From NCBI GenBank assembly GCA_017939855.1, contig JAGAZW010000083.1, positions 1 to 9,515 on the forward strand: a DNA stretch of 9,515 bases. The letters are read 5' to 3'. The DNA comes from Clostridia bacterium (lineage in GTDB: Bacteria; Bacillota; Clostridia; Oscillospirales; Acutalibacteraceae). Position numbers and translations under genes: made by a program. The notes under the pieces are model-generated. The model did no database searches, was not told the DNA's origin, and worked only from the letters and a program-made list of their open reading frames with translations. Shown here piece by piece: positions 6,717 to 9,515 of the stretch. Numbering within the stretch: the stretch's first letter is position 1; the number at the start of each line of letters is the position of its first letter.

Positions 6717-7820
6717 CTAAACAGCTGACAGTATTTGCTTAAACAGCATCATCAGCTTTTCTGAATTTTTATAGTTTTTTTGTGGCACATCATAAGGTGC
6801 CCTGATGTCTTCGGTTAGAATCAGATTGCCATCCTTATAATAGGAAACAAATCCTATCTTTTCACCTTCACTTAAAGGAGCATACAGCACCTCTGGCAAA
6901 TTGATCTGACATGTAATTTCTCCACTATTTACCATAGCAAGAGATGTGTTCTCAAAGTTAAGTAACAAGCTTTTTTGCACTCCACCCAACAACTGCACCT
7001 CAAGCTTATCAACTGTGGGTTCAAGAACCACATCCTCTATTGCCGACACGCCAATGTTTATAAGAGCTTTATGGTCTGCCCAATCATTAGGATCGTTAAG
7101 TGTTACGCAAATAATAAATTTACCGTCATTTTTATAGGCAGTAACAAGACATCTTCCCGATTTTTTTGTATACCCCGTTTTAACACCTACCACACCATCA
7201 ACAGAAGATAATAGTCGGTTATGATTTGAAAGATAGTGCTGACCGGTGCCGTAACTGAGTGTGATGTTTTTCGTAGAGACCGCCTTTGCAAACTCTTCAT
7301 TTTCAAGTGCACACTTTGCTATAAGTGCTAACTCATAGGCTGTGGTATAATGACCGTCTGCATCAAGACCGGATGGCGTGACAAAATGAGTGTTCTTAAG
7401 ACCCAGCTCTGCCGCTTTTTCATTCATCATATCAGCAAAGCCCTCTATTGTTCCGCCGAGCGCTATTGCAATAGCGTTTGCAGCATCATTACCCGAAGCC
7501 AACATAAGCCCGTAAAGCAAATCCCTTAAGCTTATCTTGTCTCCTGCTCGCAATCCCATCGACGAGCCCTCAACAGCCACCATCGGAGCTGTCACGATTA
7601 TCTCACGGTCTAAATTCCCCCTTTCGCAAAGAATAAGACCGGTCATAATTTTTGTGGTGCTCGCCATACTCAGACGTGTGTTAGCATTGTATGAATATAT
7701 TATTTCCCCTGTGTCCCCGCCTATTACTACCGCCGAAGCGGCAGAAAGCGCTTGGGTTTTTAAAGGCATAACACAGATAATCATCACAACTAGTGTTAAA
7801 ACGCTTAAAAGCTTTTTCAT
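6717..7820 (-). CDS. dacF: D-alanyl-D-alanine carboxypeptidase, DacF/DacB-type (PBP5 family, S11)
   Basis: This penicillin-binding serine peptidase removes the terminal D-Ala from peptidoglycan pentapeptides outside the membrane, which limits cross-linking; homologues act in spore cortex formation. The 367-residue protein begins with a signal peptide (MKKLLSVLTLVVMIICVM..., likely cleaved after QA or LSA near 24-27). The catalytic motifs are SxxK as STTK (54-57, nucleophile Ser54), SxN as SGN (109-111) and KTG (214-216). A PBP5 C-terminal beta domain follows at about 255-340, and an amphipathic, hydrophobic tail (KLMMLFKQILSAV) ends the protein and may hold it to the membrane. I chose the ATG at 7820 because GGGTGG sits just before it; in-frame GTG (7829) and TTG (7823) starts lie inside that ribosome binding site. 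The gene stands 38 bases after ytfJ and 8 before rluB. The symbol is tentative, since dacB and dacF are hard to separate by sequence alone. Confidence 0.93.
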   Translation of the reverse strand: MKKLLSVLTLVVMIICVMPLKTQALSAASAVVIGGDTGEIIYSYNANTRLSMASTTKIMTGLILCERGNLDREIIVTAPMVAVEGSSMGLRAGDKISLRDLLYGLMLASGNDAANAIAIALGGTIEGFADMMNEKAAELGLKNTHFVTPSGLDADGHYTTAYELALIAKCALENEEFAKAVSTKNITLSYGTGQHYLSNHNRLLSSVDGVVGVKTGYTKKSGRCLVTAYKNDGKFIICVTLNDPNDWADHKALINIGVSAIEDVVLEPTVDKLEVQLLGGVQKSLLLNFENTSLAMVNSGEITCQINLPEVLYAPLSEGEKIGFVSYYKDGNLILTEDIRAPYDVPQKNYKNSEKLMMLFKQILSAV

Positions 7821-7858
7821 CAATACCACCCATAAATTCTATGAGCAGTTCAAAAATC

Positions 7859-8245
7859 TTATTCTTCGGTTTTGTTCTTTTCCCCTTTTGTAAAAAGGGA
7901 TTTAACCTTATCAATAAGCTCAGGTGCCATATTTATGGCTTTATCCACTGTATCCAATTCGTTGTATATCGGCATCATATGAACGTTCTCACCGTTTATA
8001 GCGATAAATGCCACCGGATTTACCGTAACTCCTGCACCGCCGCCACCGCCGAAAAGCGGAGCACTACCGTTCTTATTTGCGAAATCGCTACCGCCTGTCG
8101 CCATTCCGAAAGAAACCTTTGATACAGGAATAAGTGTTATTTTTCCTATAGTCAAAGGAGTACCTATAATAGTATCGGCATCAACCATAGCACGTAGCTT
8201 TTCCATTGTAACATTCATAATGCCCTGAAGATTGGTCTCACTCAT
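7859..8245 (-). CDS. ytfJ: Spore protein YtfJ/GerW family
   Basis: This family is tied to spore formation; GerW of Bacillus is needed for germination responses. The 128-residue protein is of normal length. It has a helical N-terminus (about 7-21), then the core with TPLTIGKITLIPVSKVSFGMATGG split across 29-52, the family's Gly-rich stretch FGGGGGAG (65-72) and the strand VNPVAFIAI (75-83). A charged helical tail follows (about 98-128, ending KGEKNKTEE). No membrane segment or signal peptide is seen. A GAGG ribosome binding site precedes the ATG by about 10 bases. The gene lies between scpB and dacF, a common clostridial arrangement. Its presence is the best evidence in the window that the organism sporulates, or descends from a spore former. 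Confidence 0.94.
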   Translation of the reverse strand: MSETNLQGIMNVTMEKLRAMVDADTIIGTPLTIGKITLIPVSKVSFGMATGGSDFANKNGSAPLFGGGGGAGVTVNPVAFIAINGENVHMMPIYNELDTVDKAINMAPELIDKVKSLFTKGEKNKTEE

Positions 8246-8354
8246 TTTTCACATTCCTCACTTTTATTTTATCAAAACTATTATCGTCAATTTTTGCGAT
8301 AATATAATTATTCAGTTTCACTCTCGTTAGATTTCTCAGAAAATTCGTCGTCAT
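8238..8354 (-). other. Short overlapping ORF between scpB and ytfJ, coding status unclear
   Basis: A 38-codon frame starts at an ATG (8354) inside the 3' end of scpB and runs through the intergenic gap. Its TGA (8240-8238) overlaps the ytfJ start by 8 bases. The predicted peptide starts MTTNFLRNLTRVKLNNYII and ends KIKVRNVKNE, a basic, plausible composition; an internal GTG (8321) could also start it. There is no clear ribosome binding site before the ATG, and the length is well within chance. It fills the place where a DUF2953 (YtfI-like) gene often sits, so it could be a remnant, a small coupled leader ORF, or noise. I would not annotate it as a gene without conservation data. Confidence 0.2.
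8279..8304 (-). promoter_or_regulatory. Weak hairpin in the scpB-ytfJ gap
   Basis: An 8-bp inverted repeat (TATTATCG at 8304-8297 and CGATAATA at 8286-8279 on the minus strand) encloses a 10-base A-rich loop. It is followed by GTTTTGATAAAA, which is not a proper T run. With only two G-C pairs the stem is weak. It might tune expression or mRNA stability between scpB and ytfJ, but it does not look like a functional terminator. Confidence 0.3.
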
Positions 8355-8904
8355 TCAAAGAAAGCTGCTCTCCAAGTTCTTTTACCTGCGGAACGTCCTT
8401 TTGTATGGCAGGAAGCTCACTTAAATCACTTATAGAAAAGCAACGAAGGAAATTTTTTGTTGTCCCATAAAGCAACGGTCTTCCCGGAAGCTCTAATCTG
8501 CCTCTTTCCTCTACTAAACCTTTTTCTACAAGGTTTGTTACCACCGAAGAGCAATCTACACCACGTACCTGCTCAATAAACGATTTTGTCACCGGCTGAT
8601 TATATGCTATAACTGCCAACACCTCTAAAGCTGCGGGAGAGAGGGGTGTGCGCCGCTTTATCTCGAATGTCTTTTTTATATATTCGGCATATTTTTCTTC
8701 GGTTGAAAGCTGGTATGTATTTTGGAGTTTTAGAAGCTTTATACCCCGTTTCCCCTTTTCGAGCTTATCGCTTAAATCTTCGGCTATCTCCTGCACCTTT
8801 TCAGAGCTGATTTCGAAAATCTGACAAAGGCGCTCTATGCTTATAGGTTCGCCCGAAGCGAAAATCACCGCTTCAAAAGCAGCTGAAAATTCTTGATTGT
8901 TCAT
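8308..8904 (-). CDS. scpB: Segregation and condensation protein B (ScpB)
   Basis: ScpB joins ScpA and the SMC ATPase in the condensin complex that organises and separates the chromosome. The 198-residue protein has two winged-helix domains: the first at about 5-80 (FSAAFEAVIFASGEPISIE), the second at about 86-160. The second domain contains the family hallmark LSPAALEVLAVIAYNQPVTK (88-107), IEQVRGVD (110-117) and GRPLLYGTT (141-149). The final 35 residues are acidic and probably disordered, as is common. The start ATG at 8904 overlaps the scpA stop in an ATGA junction, with AAGGGG about 10 bases upstream. This indicates tight coupling, consistent with the fixed ratio of ScpA and ScpB in the complex. 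Identification is secure. Confidence 0.97.
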   Translation of the reverse strand: MNNQEFSAAFEAVIFASGEPISIERLCQIFEISSEKVQEIAEDLSDKLEKGKRGIKLLKLQNTYQLSTEEKYAEYIKKTFEIKRRTPLSPAALEVLAVIAYNQPVTKSFIEQVRGVDCSSVVTNLVEKGLVEERGRLELPGRPLLYGTTKNFLRCFSISDLSELPAIQKDVPQVKELGEQLSLNDDEFSEKSNESETE

Positions 8905-9515
8905 CGTTTGTGCCCCTTGATAATTTTAATTTCTGCATCGCTCAAATCATCTGTTTCGCATATCTCAACACGATTCGCTTTACAAAGCTCTAATACCGCT
9001 AAAAATGTTGCCACCAGCTCCGAACGTGAACGTGCAGTTTTATAAAGAGAACTCAGTTTCTTTCTGCCGCCCTTTACAAGATTTCGCATCACGAAAACTA
9101 TTTTAGTCGAAACCGATACAATCTTTTTGGCGACTATTTTGGTAAAAGGCGCTGTCGACGGCGGAAGCCTTCTTTGTCCTCTTCCTACTGCCGCAAGATA
9201 AGAAAGATATATAATATCCGGTGTTGTTACATTTTCATAGGTTTTATCTGCCTCATATTCAATCGGTTTTCTCACGAAACAATCAAAGCCACCGGTCATA
9301 TCCGCAAGTTTCAAGGCAAGTTCCTTACAAAGCTGATATTCAATAAGCTCCCCTGTGAGTTCTTCTTTAAGGCGGTCTATCTCCTCGTGCTTTGGTAAAA
9401 GACTTACCGTTTTCATATAGATTAGCCTTGCCGCCATTTCAAGAAATTCACTTTGTATCTCCATATCCTGAGCCTTAAAACGCTCAATTTGCTCTAAATA
9501 CTGGTCAATCAGAAC
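8901..9515 (-). CDS. scpA: Segregation and condensation protein A (ScpA), 5' end missing
   Basis: ScpA is the kleisin that bridges the SMC heads and binds ScpB. The frame stays open to the right edge, giving 204 visible codons; about 45-55 N-terminal residues lie outside the window. The first visible residues VLIDQYLEQIERFKAQDMEI and then SEFLEMAARLIYMKTVSLLP match the family's helical region that leads to the conserved F/L-MAA-L--K---LLP motif. The C-terminal winged helix has the typical SRSELVATFLAVLELCKANR split across its helix (about 167-186 of the visible part). An internal ATG at 9464 could be mistaken for the start, but the upstream 17 codons are clearly ScpA, so the gene is cut by the window rather than short. 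The stop overlaps scpB. The promoter of the operon lies beyond the window. Confidence 0.96.
   Translation of the reverse strand, partial: VLIDQYLEQIERFKAQDMEIQSEFLEMAARLIYMKTVSLLPKHEEIDRLKEELTGELIEYQLCKELALKLADMTGGFDCFVRKPIEYEADKTYENVTTPDIIYLSYLAAVGRGQRRLPPSTAPFTKIVAKKIVSVSTKIVFVMRNLVKGGRKKLSSLYKTARSRSELVATFLAVLELCKANRVEICETDDLSDAEIKIIKGHKR

Noticed and set aside
7537..7893. Plus-strand ORF of 118 codons opposite dacF
   Set aside because: The minus-strand frame carries all three penicillin-binding motifs. The antisense product has no recognisable domain.
7681..7914. Minus-strand ORF of 77 codons in another frame across the ytfJ-dacF junction
   Set aside because: It overlaps the dacF signal peptide and the end of ytfJ out of frame, and its composition looks like a frame-shifted reading of them.
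7793..8122. Plus-strand ORF of 109 codons opposite ytfJ
   Set aside because: YtfJ is clearly encoded on the minus strand; the plus-strand frame is an antisense shadow.
8901..9464. A short ScpA starting at the internal ATG at 9464
   Set aside because: The 17 codons upstream to the window edge are in frame and fit ScpA, so the gene is cut by the window and not truncated.
1..9515. Mobile elements, CRISPR arrays, tRNA or rRNA genes
   Set aside because: I saw no transposase, direct-repeat array, terminal inverted repeats or cloverleaf-like sequence; all gaps between genes are under 150 bases and look like ordinary promoters, leaders or terminators.

Overview
This is a low-GC Firmicute chromosome segment, most likely from an anaerobic, spore-forming member of Clostridia (Ruminococcaceae/Oscillospiraceae-like). 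The reasons are AT-rich DNA with strong GGAGG-type ribosome binding sites and consensus sigma-A promoters, a YtfJ/GerW spore protein, a DacF-type carboxypeptidase, the scpA-scpB...rluB gene order typical of Firmicutes, and a CD1247-type Cys-rich protein that I associate with Clostridia. The taxonomic call is inference from gene content. Coding density is high. I see no rRNA, tRNA, insertion sequence, phage gene or CRISPR array.

Layout, left to right. (1) On the minus strand, efp (elongation factor P) has its own strong promoter and is followed 21 bases later by a Cys-rich zinc-ribbon protein that runs off the left edge. (2) On the minus strand, trkA-trkH encode a complete potassium-uptake pair, with the cytosolic RCK regulator first and the membrane channel second, 12 bases apart. 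(3) A 147-base divergent intergenic region carries a perfect TTGACA-17-TATAAT promoter for the only plus-strand gene, a LytR-CpsA-Psr (LCP) envelope protein. (4) A strong, probably bidirectional terminator separates this gene from the convergent minus-strand secG, which has its own promoter. (5) The right half is one long minus-strand operon, transcribed from beyond the right edge: scpA, scpB, ytfJ, dacF, rluB and a small GNAT-like gene. It has ATGA overlaps at scpA/scpB and at rluB/GNAT.

Biologically, the right-hand operon joins chromosome condensation (ScpAB, partners of SMC), sporulation and spore envelope functions (YtfJ), peptidoglycan trimming (DacF) and rRNA pseudouridylation (RluB). 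This is the cluster known from Bacillus and Clostridia, but spmA/spmB and the DUF2953 gene, often found in such clusters, are not here. The left half combines translation (EF-P), potassium homeostasis, wall polymer attachment (LCP) and protein export (SecG).

I find no clear new multi-gene system. The items most worth a second look are the metal-ligand-rich CD1247-type protein, a 38-codon overlapping ORF between scpB and ytfJ at the place where DUF2953 is often found, the GNAT-like protein with a degenerate acetyl-CoA loop and a C-terminal Cys-Cys, and the degenerate second nucleotide-binding motif of TrkA.
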